43,549 nt of DNA. Source: JAUSEW01 sp964414015. Its GTDB lineage: Bacteria; Patescibacteriota; Microgenomatia; Levybacterales; UBA12049. The notes beneath the pieces were generated by a model that ran no database searches, was not told where the DNA came from, and worked only from the letters and a program-made list of their open reading frames with translations. The stretch spans positions 1 through 43,549 of the forward strand of contig CAYPUE010000002.1 in assembly GCA_964414015.1 (NCBI GenBank), given 5' to 3'. The position numbers and the translations under genes were made by a program. Below, piece after piece: positions 24,426-32,796 of this stretch; within the stretch, counting starts at the first letter, position 1; every line of letters starts with the position of its first letter.

Positions 24426-25394
24426 TCAATGGTGGATTATCTGAGGCTGATCCTCGTCTTTGACAGAGTTTTCTTCCTTGCTTGATTTCTTCTTCCAATA
24501 CTTTATTCCCAAAATTATGGCGATTATTACAAGTATAATTATTAAGGCTATCTTCCATGGGAAAACCCAGAAATAAACATTGGCAATCAGCGGAAGATTA
24601 TTGTTCTGGCCGTAGCTGGCGAGGATATTTGCCTTGAAACGGCCAATCATTATTTGACTGCCAAGGCTATTTTGATAATCGCGTGAAGCCAAAGGGAAAA
24701 TATTAAATTTAGCAAAAGTGGAGCTTTCAATTTTACGGCCAAACATATCATAAATAGTGATTTGTCCCGTCGGCTTAATATGTAAATCTCCAAAGTTTTT
24801 AATCGTCGTTGCTATATTTATAGGACCGTATTCCTGGAATGAGTTTGCGAGAAATTTGGTTATCATTGCATATTCGTTGATTGTGCCGCTGACTGAAATA
24901 TAAAAAAGAGTGCCTACTTTGGTTTCTACAGATGCTCCGGTTCCCTGAATTGAGACATCATTTGTCGGAGTAAATATGACTGATGCATAATGTCCGCCCG
25001 GCCTTGCATCTGATGGGATTTGGATGTAATAATTCAGAATTTGTTTTTCATGAGGAGGAACTGTGAACGAACTCGGTGCAACTCCAATCCAAGAAGCAGC
25101 GCCGAATTTCTTGGAAAGAGTATTCGGAGCAAGCATAGTTGGGGTTCCTTGGCTGTCTTCGACTATGAAATCATTTACAGAAACAGTGAAAGATAAAGGA
25201 GAACTGCTGTCATTGATAACCTTCATTGTGCCTTCGGCTTTTCCTCCCGGAGAAAGGTTCTGTTCAACTGTCGGAGGAATAATAGTCATAGTTCTGATGA
25301 TCTCCTGGGCGCTTGCCCTTTGGGCAAGAATAATACCAATAAATACCAATACTACCAATAACCCAATTTGAAATTTGAAATTTGAAATTTTCAT
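24426..25394 (-). CDS. DUF916 (WxL-interacting protein)-like, membrane anchored
   Basis: The signal peptide MKISNFKFQIGLLVVLV...ASA is followed by a DUF916-type ectodomain: IIPPTVEQNLSPGGKAEGTM opens a beta-sandwich, and IPSDARPGGHYASVIFTP is the family's best-known motif. A second sandwich follows (about 190-265), then a transmembrane helix (about 276-298) and a charged tail. In Firmicutes such proteins bind peptidoglycan and WxL-domain partners. Here it follows the secreted protein at 25434 by 39 nt, forming a pair repeated upstream. The first codons and signal peptide derive from an A/T microrepeat shared with the paralogue at 26929-27954. Confidence 0.85.
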   Translation of the reverse strand: MKISNFKFQIGLLVVLVFIGIILAQRASAQEIIRTMTIIPPTVEQNLSPGGKAEGTMKVINDSSSPLSFTVSVNDFIVEDSQGTPTMLAPNTLSKKFGAASWIGVAPSSFTVPPHEKQILNYYIQIPSDARPGGHYASVIFTPTNDVSIQGTGASVETKVGTLFYISVSGTINEYAMITKFLANSFQEYGPINIATTIKNFGDLHIKPTGQITIYDMFGRKIESSTFAKFNIFPLASRDYQNSLGSQIMIGRFKANILASYGQNNNLPLIANVYFWVFPWKIALIIILVIIAIILGIKYWKKKSSKEENSVKDEDQPQIIHH

Positions 25395-25433
25395 TGAAAA
25401 TTAAAAATTATAAATTAAAAATTCCCCAACTTT

Positions 25434-26885
25434 TTAAAAAGTTGGGGTTGCTACATACGTAATAACTGTCGAATAAATTCCTGCAGGCACGGTTACATCA
25501 ACAGTTGACGCATATTCAACACTGGTTAATCCGGCCCCGACTCCTCCTGTTGAGGCAGTATTGCCGATTGGTCCTGTTGCTACGGAGGCAAGAGTTAGAG
25601 CTGATGCTGCTGTTGGCCAGCCGTATTTGGCATTTGCTCCTCCTCCGGTTGCGCCTGTTGCCCAAGTACCAGAAGCCACATTGAGTCCGCAGGCATGTAT
25701 GCCAAACCAAGGCGTTCCCGCAGTCATAACAGTTGGAGTAGTTGAGTCATTTATCCAAAAACCGGTCGCAGGATTAAGCAAATGGCCCGAAGAAGTCGCA
25801 GTAAGGCTATAGCCGTTTTGCGCGTTGGTGGAAATTGTGATCAGCTGGGCAGAGATATTGATTGCCGCACTGGAAAGATTGCCCAGATTAACAGTTGTCG
25901 CAGTTGAGGCAATGCCTGTATTGGTTGTTTCCGTATTGGTGCAGCCTGTGGTATTTCCGGTATTAATAGCTGTCGAATTGGCAATTCCGGCTATGGTAAA
26001 GGTAAGGGTAGGATCAACTGTTGCCTGCACTTGGATTGACGAATTGGTCCCAATTCTAATCTTCGCCGTATCAAGGTCAATGCTATTGGTTACATCGGTA
26101 GTGGTAATTGTCAGCGCCCAGGAATCTGCTGTGCCTGCAGCTGCTGTTTTGGTCGGATTGATAATGGTTGGAACTTGAGTTGTGCAGGAAGCGCCTGAAT
26201 TTGCCGAGCAGCCAAGAAGAATAGTTACCGTAGTAGAGGCTGCTATGGTAGTAGTGCTTGTTAAGGCAAGTGCAATCGTAGGCGAAGTGCCATTAGACGG
26301 GTTTGTATACGTGCCGGTAAAAGTGCCTGCGCCTGATAATCCGTTGATTTTGACATTGGTATCCGAGAGCGCATTAAGCTGGAAAGTTGTAGCAGAAGGA
26401 GAAGCTGCATTATTTGCATCACCGGTTGTTAAAGCGGGGAAGGTAATGGTGATTTTGCCGGACGTTGGAATGGCTGCGACAGTCCTAAAGGAAATCGTGT
26501 GCATGGCAGTTATAGGAACAACCACAGGGTCGCCTGCATGATGAGTATTGGCTATCGTATTTGTAAAATAAACAATACGGGTATTTGGAGTTCCGGAAAT
26601 TTGAGCAGACATAGATGATACATTTTTGGCTGTGTCAATGGTCTCTCCTGTGTCAGGCCGAAAGGTCGCCGAGTCCGAGGCGAGATAGATTGAGCCGTTG
26701 TCAGCGACAGTTACCTGTGTAGCGTTTGCAGCTTGGTTTGCAGTCAAAGGCGCGGAAGCTGAAGGACGAGATGTTGTGATGGTGTCTGATACACTAGCCA
26801 GAGTCGCAGCATAAGAGGTCTTTGCAGACAAAAAGAACAGAATAAAAATATAGATTAATCCCAATGACAATATCGACCTTTTCAT
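25434..26885 (-). CDS. Secreted WxL-like surface protein (483 aa)
   Basis: A signal peptide (MKRSILSLGLIYIF...TSYA) precedes a Ser/Thr/Ala-rich beta-structured ectodomain with few charges and five cysteines (GCSANSGASC, TGCTN, HACG). There is no membrane anchor. The C-terminal 126 residues, from GYSLTA (358) to ITYVATPTF, correspond to the last 125 residues of the protein at 28140, so both share one domain. Its motifs parallel the two WxL signatures with Tyr in place of Trp. ATG 26885 is preferred over 26921 because a TTGACA/CATACT promoter (26932-26904) lies just upstream of it and the signal peptide then starts at the first codon. The partner is probably the DUF916-like protein that follows. 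Confidence 0.75.
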   Translation of the reverse strand: MKRSILSLGLIYIFILFFLSAKTSYAATLASVSDTITTSRPSASAPLTANQAANATQVTVADNGSIYLASDSATFRPDTGETIDTAKNVSSMSAQISGTPNTRIVYFTNTIANTHHAGDPVVVPITAMHTISFRTVAAIPTSGKITITFPALTTGDANNAASPSATTFQLNALSDTNVKINGLSGAGTFTGTYTNPSNGTSPTIALALTSTTTIAASTTVTILLGCSANSGASCTTQVPTIINPTKTAAAGTADSWALTITTTDVTNSIDLDTAKIRIGTNSSIQVQATVDPTLTFTIAGIANSTAINTGNTTGCTNTETTNTGIASTATTVNLGNLSSAAINISAQLITISTNAQNGYSLTATSSGHLLNPATGFWINDSTTPTVMTAGTPWFGIHACGLNVASGTWATGATGGGANAKYGWPTAASALTLASVATGPIGNTASTGGVGAGLTSVEYASTVDVTVPAGIYSTVITYVATPTF

Positions 26886-26903
26886 GAAACGGCCATTTCT
26901 CCC

Positions 26904-26932
26904 AGTATGTAACACACGCATATTATTGTCAA
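26904..26932 (-). promoter_or_regulatory. Internal promoter of the surface cluster
   Basis: TTGACA (26932-26927), a 17-bp spacer and CATACT (26909-26904) on the minus strand. It overlaps the stop of the DUF916-like gene upstream and would allow the second pair to be expressed on its own. Confidence 0.5.
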
Positions 26933-27954
26933 GTACTTCTTTTTATTCTGCTGCGTATAAAAACAAAGATAATAGAAGCTATTGCTAAGCCAATTATGAC
27001 CTGTAACGGAAGCGCGAAGAAGTAGATGGTTCTTTTAAAAATTGGTCCTTGATCGGACAGAGTGATGTTGAGCGTAGCTTGATATGGACCAAGCAGAAAA
27101 GTTTCCGGCCAGAAAGCGCGAGGACGGTTAATGGTTAATGGTTCATGGTTCATGGTAGGGGGTGGATTCGCTTCAGGAGATTGTATCTCATCGGGGATTG
27201 AACGTGTTGAATTGGACAAAATATTTACAGGCAGAAGATTTACTTTTCCAACCGTTTGACCGAAGATGTTTTTAATCAGAATTGAGCCTTGAGGAGTGAT
27301 AAAATAGCGTCCGGTGTTTTTGACTCTTGCAGTAAAAGGAACAGGGCCTTTTTCTACCAATAGCGGAGAAGAAAATGTTTCAAGAATGCCTTGAGGCTTT
27401 TCTTTTGCCTCGGATGTTATAGAAAGAAGCACGTTCGTTGCAACTCCTCCTACGCTTTGGGACTGGTTAAGAAGTGAAGCGGAATTAGCTTCTGTATTTT
27501 GAATTTCAGGAATGGAGGAAAATATGACGGAAAAATAATAGTCTCCCAAAGATTCATCGGCAGGAATGTCTATATTGAGATTTAAATCCTTTTTTTGAAG
27601 CGGAGCAAGAGCGATATTTCTGACTGCTACTCCTTCATCCAAAATTTGCACTCTTTGGAGAATTAGCGGATCTTCGCCAAATGATTGATCTTGGGAGAGA
27701 TATTCAACCTGACCGTTTTCTAATTTGGAAGCAATAAATGGCTTAAGCGTTATTTCTAAATCAAGAGAATTGTCGCCTAAATTTTGGATGGTTATTTTGG
27801 AATTAACATTCGCAGGAGGTATGGTTTCGATTTGTATTAATGGAGGATAAACACCCAACGAAAGACCGGCCGCGCTGGTCTTCGTTGGAAATACTACCAA
27901 TATTACCAATACTACCAATAATCCAATTTGAAATTTGAAGTTTAAAATTTTCAT
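26929..27954 (-). CDS. DUF916 (WxL-interacting protein)-like, paralogue 2
   Basis: The architecture matches the gene at 24426: signal peptide (MKILNFKFQIGLLVVLVILV...TSA), a first sandwich with YPPLIQIETIPPANVNSKIT, the motif IPADESLGDYYFSVIFSS, a second sandwich, and a C-terminal transmembrane helix (about 310-332) with a basic tail. A stretch PTMNHEPLTINRP (near 27126-27155) is encoded by a 'ggttaatgg' microrepeat and looks like a tolerated insertion. ATG 27954 is chosen because it aligns with the paralogue's start; seven extra codons are possible from 27975. The WxL-like gene at 28140 is upstream across 185 nt that hold a small ttcgca/tgcgaa hairpin. Confidence 0.85.
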   Translation of the reverse strand: MKILNFKFQIGLLVVLVILVVFPTKTSAAGLSLGVYPPLIQIETIPPANVNSKITIQNLGDNSLDLEITLKPFIASKLENGQVEYLSQDQSFGEDPLILQRVQILDEGVAVRNIALAPLQKKDLNLNIDIPADESLGDYYFSVIFSSIPEIQNTEANSASLLNQSQSVGGVATNVLLSITSEAKEKPQGILETFSSPLLVEKGPVPFTARVKNTGRYFITPQGSILIKNIFGQTVGKVNLLPVNILSNSTRSIPDEIQSPEANPPPTMNHEPLTINRPRAFWPETFLLGPYQATLNITLSDQGPIFKRTIYFFALPLQVIIGLAIASIIFVFIRSRIKRST

Positions 27955-28139
27955 ATGCTTATTACGCTCCGACACGAAAATTTTCTTATTGCCGGTTCAA
28001 AGTCTTTATTTAGCGGCAATTCGGCTATTAGTATCTCTTATAACCTTAATGTTTCTCCTGATTCTTCGCAATCTGCGAAAATTTTGTGTCTTCGCTTATT
28101 TTGTTTCATAATCCTTAATTCATTATTCATAATTCATTT

Positions 28140-28925
28140 TCAGAAAGTAGGTGTTGCGATATACGTAATGACGTTGGTATAAGTTCCCGGAGGTTGTGTC
28201 GAAGAAATGTTAACCTTGTAAGTTATTTGTACCTGTTTGTCTGTACCTACATTTGTTCCGCTTACTACTGCTTGAGGAGTTTCGGAGATAGAATTATCTG
28301 CAAATTGCTTGTAATAATTGGCAGTTGTAAATCCGCTGGCGCAATCGGTTCCGCTGACGTTGTCGCACCTATAGCCAAACCCGTAAGTTAAAGTATTATT
28401 CCAAAGAGCAGATGTACTTTCGGTGCAGGTTCCGTCGTCGCAAGTTGCGTCGGGGATTATTGAGCCGGTTGAGGGGACGTTAAGCTGATGGTTGGCAAAA
28501 GCGGTTATCTGGTAGCCGTTTGCGGATCCGTTTGAGATAGTCAAATTATTAGTTCTAGTTACCGGAGTAGTTGGGGAAAGAGTGCCAAAGTTAATATTTG
28601 TTTCGGAAATAGAGAAGGCGAAAGGAATGATAGATTTTATATACTGAAATCCGGCTCGGACTTTGTAATTTACACCGGTTTTGCTGTAAAGACCCGGGGC
28701 AGTTTGTCCGACAGTTAAGTTTAGTTTGTTACTTGGGCCGGTTGGCTTACCCGCAGTCATATTGAGATTGCCCATTTGCAGTGTATAGTTAGTGTTTGAC
28801 ATAGTCTGCGCCCAAGCGGGGCGCAAAGTCAAAAGTAAAAAGGCAAAAGTCAAAAATACAAGTAAAAAATAAAAAGTTTTAAATTTTGAGTTTAATTTTT
28901 GAATTTTAATTTTTGAATTTTGCAT
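28140..28925 (-). CDS. Secreted WxL-like surface protein (261 aa)
   Basis: The signal peptide (about 1-39, ending RPAWA) is followed by a short beta-strand-rich segment (NYTLQMGNLNMTAGKPTG, VGQTAPGLYSKTG) and a C-terminal domain. That domain starts FSISETNINFGTLSP, continues NGSANGYQITAFANHQL (137-141 GYQIT), has two cysteine pairs (C162/C167, C187/C195), and ends GTYTNVITYIATPTF. The order FG-T...GY-x-[LI]-T...Y-x-x-x-ITY parallels the WxL domain (LDFG, GWxL, YTxxxTWxL). No anchor is present. It begins 3 nt after the upstream membrane-protein gene and precedes a DUF916-like gene, its likely partner. Confidence 0.75.
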   Translation of the reverse strand: MQNSKIKIQKLNSKFKTFYFLLVFLTFAFLLLTLRPAWAQTMSNTNYTLQMGNLNMTAGKPTGPSNKLNLTVGQTAPGLYSKTGVNYKVRAGFQYIKSIIPFAFSISETNINFGTLSPTTPVTRTNNLTISNGSANGYQITAFANHQLNVPSTGSIIPDATCDDGTCTESTSALWNNTLTYGFGYRCDNVSGTDCASGFTTANYYKQFADNSISETPQAVVSGTNVGTDKQVQITYKVNISSTQPPGTYTNVITYIATPTF

Positions 28926-28927
28926 TT

Positions 28928-29563
28928 CTATTCTTTGGTTTCTGCCCGCAGATCTTCTGTTTCTTCCAAAATATCATTGAGCTGTTCAAGATCTTCGTGT
29001 CCGAGATTGCCTTTTCCTCTTTTCAGCACCTTTTCCACGTCATCGGCGATTGTATCTGCCGCATCTTTAGCTCTCTCTTCAATGTCTTCTAATTTTTCTT
29101 CTTCCAGATCATTCTTCCGGTATTCTTTGCCAAAGAAAAAGGCGATGGGAGAAATTAAAGCCAAAGAGCCAAGCCTGATGAAATTTCCTAAAGCATCATT
29201 GAGGAGTGCATCCGGCAGAAAAATAAGAATTGCGCCTATTACGAATATAAAAACAGCCAAGGGTTCGAAAACAAAAGCAATGCCAAAAAGCAGAAAATAA
29301 AGAAGAAAGAAAAGGCTGGAAGTAATAGAGCCTGTTATGAAAATAACCAGAAGGATGACGGTATTGATGATGAAGATAACCCAAATACTGTTTCCATCCA
29401 ACACGAAAAGATTGGCAAACCCTTTTCTTAAGGAAAAAATCACATATAAAATGATCAAAAGGCCAATTAAAGGGACTACATATGCAGACATAGTCTTTGA
29501 CTGCAGTACGTAAACAGCTGAAAAAGACAGGAGCAAAATAAGAAATTCTTTAAGAAGCTTCAC
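28928..29563 (-). CDS. Multi-pass membrane protein with acidic coiled-coil tail (211 aa)
   Basis: About five to six hydrophobic helices occupy residues 5-145. A charged, Glu-rich helical tail follows (about 150-211, EEEKLEDIEERAKDAADTIA), predicted coiled coil in the cytoplasm. The family is not recognised. The start is GTG 29563, 7 nt after a TACTAT -10 box, so the mRNA would be leaderless with a GTG start. It is the first gene of the minus-strand surface cluster and ends 2 nt before the next ATG. It may assist assembly or export of the WxL-like proteins, by position only. Confidence 0.6.
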   Translation of the reverse strand: MKLLKEFLILLLSFSAVYVLQSKTMSAYVVPLIGLLIILYVIFSLRKGFANLFVLDGNSIWVIFIINTVILLVIFITGSITSSLFFLLYFLLFGIAFVFEPLAVFIFVIGAILIFLPDALLNDALGNFIRLGSLALISPIAFFFGKEYRKNDLEEEKLEDIEERAKDAADTIADDVEKVLKRGKGNLGHEDLEQLNDILEETEDLRAETKE

Positions 29564-29569
29564 TATTCC

Positions 29570-29598
29570 ATAGTAGGCAATTTTGTAAAAAAACGCAA
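29570..29598 (-). promoter_or_regulatory. Promoter of the surface cluster
   Basis: TTGCGT (29598-29593), a 17-bp spacer and TACTAT (29575-29570) on the minus strand, divergent from leuS. Confidence 0.5.
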
Positions 29599-29642
29599 CC
29601 CTTCAGCACTTTGTGTTTCAGGGCAAGCCTCTTCGTTGGGAC

Positions 29643-29672
29643 TTGTGGTGTTTAAAACTGATAATGTATAAT
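29643..29672 (+). promoter_or_regulatory. leuS promoter, leaderless
   Basis: TTGTGG (29643-29648), an 18-bp spacer and a perfect TATAAT (29667-29672). The leuS ATG is 7 nt after the -10. Confidence 0.6.
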
Positions 29673-29678
29673 CAATGC

Positions 29679-32147
29679 ATGAAATATTTCCCTTTGGAAA
29701 TCGAAAAGAAGTGGCAAAAAACGTGGGAGGAGAAAGGCATCTATCGGGCAACAGATTTTGATAAAAAAAAGAAATTCTACGCATTGATCGAATTTCCATA
29801 TCCATCCGGAGCAGGTTTGCATGTCGGGCATGTTCGTTCGTGGTCTGCTATGGATGCGTATTCTCGAAAGAAACGTATGGAAGGTTTCAATGTTTTGTAT
29901 CCGATTGGTTGGGATGCGTTTGGTTTACCTGCCGAAAACTACGCAATTAAAAATAAAATCCATCCCTCAATCGCCGTAGCCAAAAATATTGCCACATTTA
30001 AGCGTCAAGTTAAATCTTTAGGTCTTTCTTTCGATTGGAGTAGGGAAGTGAATACTACCGACTCAAAGTATTACAAATGGACTCAATGGATTTTTCTTAA
30101 ATTCTTTGAAAAGGGGCTAGCTTTCCAGGCAGATGTGCCCGTGAACTGGTGTCCTTTCTGCAGAACTAATTTAGCCGATGAGGAAGTTATGTCTGATGGT
30201 ACACATGAGCGCTGTGGCAACAAAACCCAGAAAAGAATGCAAAAACAATGGCTTTTAAAGATTACAGCCTACGCAGATAAATTGCTTGAGGGTTTAAAGT
30301 TAGTTGATTATTCGTCTAAGATTGCAATTCAACAGGTTAATTGGATTGGCAGGAAAGAAGGAACATTAATAAGATTTAAGATTAAAGATTCAAGATTAAA
30401 GAACGAAAAAGAGAGTAAAATTGAGGTGTTTACGACCAGAGCGGATACCTTGTATGGGGCAACCTTTATTGTTCTTGCTCCCGAGCACCCACTCGTCGTT
30501 TCGCTTCTAAGTCCAAAATTCAAAACTCAAAGCTTAAATATGGATGATATTAAAAAATACGTAGAGCAGGTAAAAAGAGAATCCGAAATAGAGCGGGCAG
30601 CAAAAGATAAGGAGAAAACGGGAATGTTTAGCGGATTATGCGCGGTTAATCCTGTAAATAACGAAGAAATTCCGGTTTGGATTGCTAATTATGCTTTAAT
30701 GGGTTATGGGACAGGAGCATTATTTGGAGACGCTCACGACGAAAGGGATGTTGCTTTTGCTAAGAAATACAATATACCGCTTAAGCCAACCATAAAAACC
30801 AACAACGAAAAATTGAATAAAAGAATTAAGAATTTAGAAGAATGTTTTACCGGTTACGGAACTCTTTTTGATTCCGGAGAATTTGATGGTTTGACTTCAC
30901 AAGAGGCGATAAGAAAAGTTACAGTGTGGCTAGAGAAAAGAAAGATGGGCGGGAAACAAACTGCTTATCATCTCCGTGATTGGGTTTTTAGTCGTCAGCA
31001 TTATTGGGGTGAGCCAATACCAATTATACATTGCAAAACGTGTGGAGTTGTGCCTGTTCCCGAAGAGGATTTGCCGGTTGAACTTCCCTATCTAGAAGAG
31101 TACGAACCTTCAGGTACTGGCGAATCACCTTTGGCAAAAGTTTCCAATTGGGTAAATGTCAACTGTCCAAAATGTGGCGAAAAAGCCCGTAGAGAAACAG
31201 ACACAATGCCAAACTGGGCAGGTTCTAATTGGTATTTCTTGCGTTATTTAGATCCGCAAAATGACAAAGTCATGGCAGATAAAAAGAAGATGGAGTACTG
31301 GATGCCAGTTGATGTTTACCAAGGTGGCTTTGAACATACCACCCTACATCTTTTGTACTCTCGGTTTGTCTACAAATTTTTATACGACATTGGGGCTGTT
31401 CCAACGAAAGAGCCTTATGCAAAAAGACGATCTCATGGTATTGTTTTAGGGCCAGATGGCAGGAAAATGAGCAAATCTTTTGGTAATGTGATAAATCCGG
31501 ACGATATTATTGGTAAATTTGGCGCAGACGCATTGCGTATTTATGAGATGTTTATGGGTCCATTTGATCAAACAATTGCCTGGAGCGAAGAATCGGTTGA
31601 AGGATGTTCCAGATTTTTAAAAAGATTTTGGCAGCTATCAACAAAAAAAGTTTCAAACGAAAAAACTTCCCGAGATTTGCTTACCAGCTTAAATAAAACC
31701 ATAAAAAAAGTTGATGGGGATTTGGATAACATGAAATTCAATACGGCTGTTGCCGCTATGATGGAATTTGTTAATGCTTGGCAAGCAGATAAGGGCGGAT
31801 TGGATAAACAAGATTTTAAAAAATTTCTGCTTATTCTGGCTCCGTTTGCTCCGCACATCACTGAAGAGATCTGGAGTAAGCTAGAAGAAAAATTCTCCAT
31901 TCATCAGCAGCACTGGCCAATATATGATTCTAAGCTTTTAGTAGAAAATGAAATTAAAATTGCAGTTCAAGTAAATGGCAAAATCAGAGGTCTTGTAGAA
32001 ATTAAAAGTGTGGACGTAAAAAATCAAAAAGAAGTTGAGCACTTCGCTTCGCTCAGTGCTAATGTTAAAAAACACTTGGAGGGAAAGAAAATTAAAAAGG
32101 TTATTTACGTCGAAGGAAGAATTATAAACTTTGTGTTAAATTCCTAA
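29679..32147 (+). CDS. leuS: Leucyl-tRNA synthetase
   Basis: A class I synthetase that charges tRNA-Leu, 822 residues. It begins MKYFPLEIEKKWQKTWEEKG. The HIGH signature is HVGH (48-51), KMSKS is at 596-600, and the CP1 editing domain shows FTTRADTLYGATF. Zinc-type cysteine pairs are present (CPFC, CKTC, CPKC). The start at 29679 fits the TATAAT box and the family N-terminus; the frame extends 22 codons upstream, but through the promoter. Two places look altered by repeats: RFKIKDSRLKNEKESK just before the editing domain (microrepeat 30371-30405) and HFASLSAN near the C-terminus (small palindrome 32038-32060). comEA follows after 7 nt. Confidence 0.97.
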   Translation: MKYFPLEIEKKWQKTWEEKGIYRATDFDKKKKFYALIEFPYPSGAGLHVGHVRSWSAMDAYSRKKRMEGFNVLYPIGWDAFGLPAENYAIKNKIHPSIAVAKNIATFKRQVKSLGLSFDWSREVNTTDSKYYKWTQWIFLKFFEKGLAFQADVPVNWCPFCRTNLADEEVMSDGTHERCGNKTQKRMQKQWLLKITAYADKLLEGLKLVDYSSKIAIQQVNWIGRKEGTLIRFKIKDSRLKNEKESKIEVFTTRADTLYGATFIVLAPEHPLVVSLLSPKFKTQSLNMDDIKKYVEQVKRESEIERAAKDKEKTGMFSGLCAVNPVNNEEIPVWIANYALMGYGTGALFGDAHDERDVAFAKKYNIPLKPTIKTNNEKLNKRIKNLEECFTGYGTLFDSGEFDGLTSQEAIRKVTVWLEKRKMGGKQTAYHLRDWVFSRQHYWGEPIPIIHCKTCGVVPVPEEDLPVELPYLEEYEPSGTGESPLAKVSNWVNVNCPKCGEKARRETDTMPNWAGSNWYFLRYLDPQNDKVMADKKKMEYWMPVDVYQGGFEHTTLHLLYSRFVYKFLYDIGAVPTKEPYAKRRSHGIVLGPDGRKMSKSFGNVINPDDIIGKFGADALRIYEMFMGPFDQTIAWSEESVEGCSRFLKRFWQLSTKKVSNEKTSRDLLTSLNKTIKKVDGDLDNMKFNTAVAAMMEFVNAWQADKGGLDKQDFKKFLLILAPFAPHITEEIWSKLEEKFSIHQQHWPIYDSKLLVENEIKIAVQVNGKIRGLVEIKSVDVKNQKEVEHFASLSANVKKHLEGKKIKKVIYVEGRIINFVLNS

Positions 32148-32154
32148 TTATTCT

Positions 32155-32787
32155 ATGGATTTTCACGAGATCCTCAAGAAATATCTTCCGTTTTTGCAGC
32201 AGTACTGGATTCCCTTGAGCCTTGGTTTCTTTGGATTGATATTCTTTGCATATGGTTTGATAGCGTTAATGGATAAGCCTAAACCTGAAGATAGCGGGCT
32301 TATTTTCGAATCAGCAAATAGCGATACTGCCAGCTCCGGTGCCCCGCTTAGCGGGGCTAAAATTATGGTTGATGTTGAAGGAGGAGTAATAAAACCGGGT
32401 GTTTACTCTTTGGCAGCTAGCGCAAGAGCCCAAGACGCTTTGATAGCCGCAGGAGGACTTTCTAATGATGCGGATAGGAGTTGGGTTGAAAAAAATCTTA
32501 ATCTCGCAGCAAAACTTATTGACGGGCAGAAGATTTATGTTCCTAAATTTGGGGAAAATAAGACCAGCTTAAGTGCAAGCTCTCAAGATATTGCTGCAAA
32601 CTCAAACGGAATAAATATCAATTCAGCTAATTTGCAAATATTAGATTCTTTGCCGGGAGTTGGTCCTGCAACAGCCCAGAAAATCGTCAGCGGCCGTCCA
32701 TATGGCGCGATAGAAGAATTACTTAGCAAAAAGATAGTTACGGAGAAAGTTTTTGGGCAAATAAAAGATAAGATAACGGTGTTTTAG
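32155..32787 (+). CDS. comEA: ComEA-like DNA receptor (SLBB and helix-hairpin-helix)
   Basis: A 210-residue protein with an N-terminal transmembrane helix (about 19-38), an SLBB domain (about 69-130, MVDVEGGVIKPGVYSL, GQKIYVP), a Ser-rich linker and a double helix-hairpin-helix (152-208) containing NINSANLQILDSLPGVGPAT. This is the standard ComEA layout: it holds incoming double-stranded DNA outside the membrane and passes it to ComEC. It is placed directly between leuS and comEC and reads as one operon with them. Confidence 0.92.
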   Translation: MDFHEILKKYLPFLQQYWIPLSLGFFGLIFFAYGLIALMDKPKPEDSGLIFESANSDTASSGAPLSGAKIMVDVEGGVIKPGVYSLAASARAQDALIAAGGLSNDADRSWVEKNLNLAAKLIDGQKIYVPKFGENKTSLSASSQDIAANSNGININSANLQILDSLPGVGPATAQKIVSGRPYGAIEELLSKKIVTEKVFGQIKDKITVF

Positions 32788-32796
32788 CCTTTATGT

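Noticed and set aside
29613..29678. Longer N-terminus for LeuS
   Set aside because: It runs through the TATAAT box at 29667-29672, and the family N-terminus begins at MKYFPLE.
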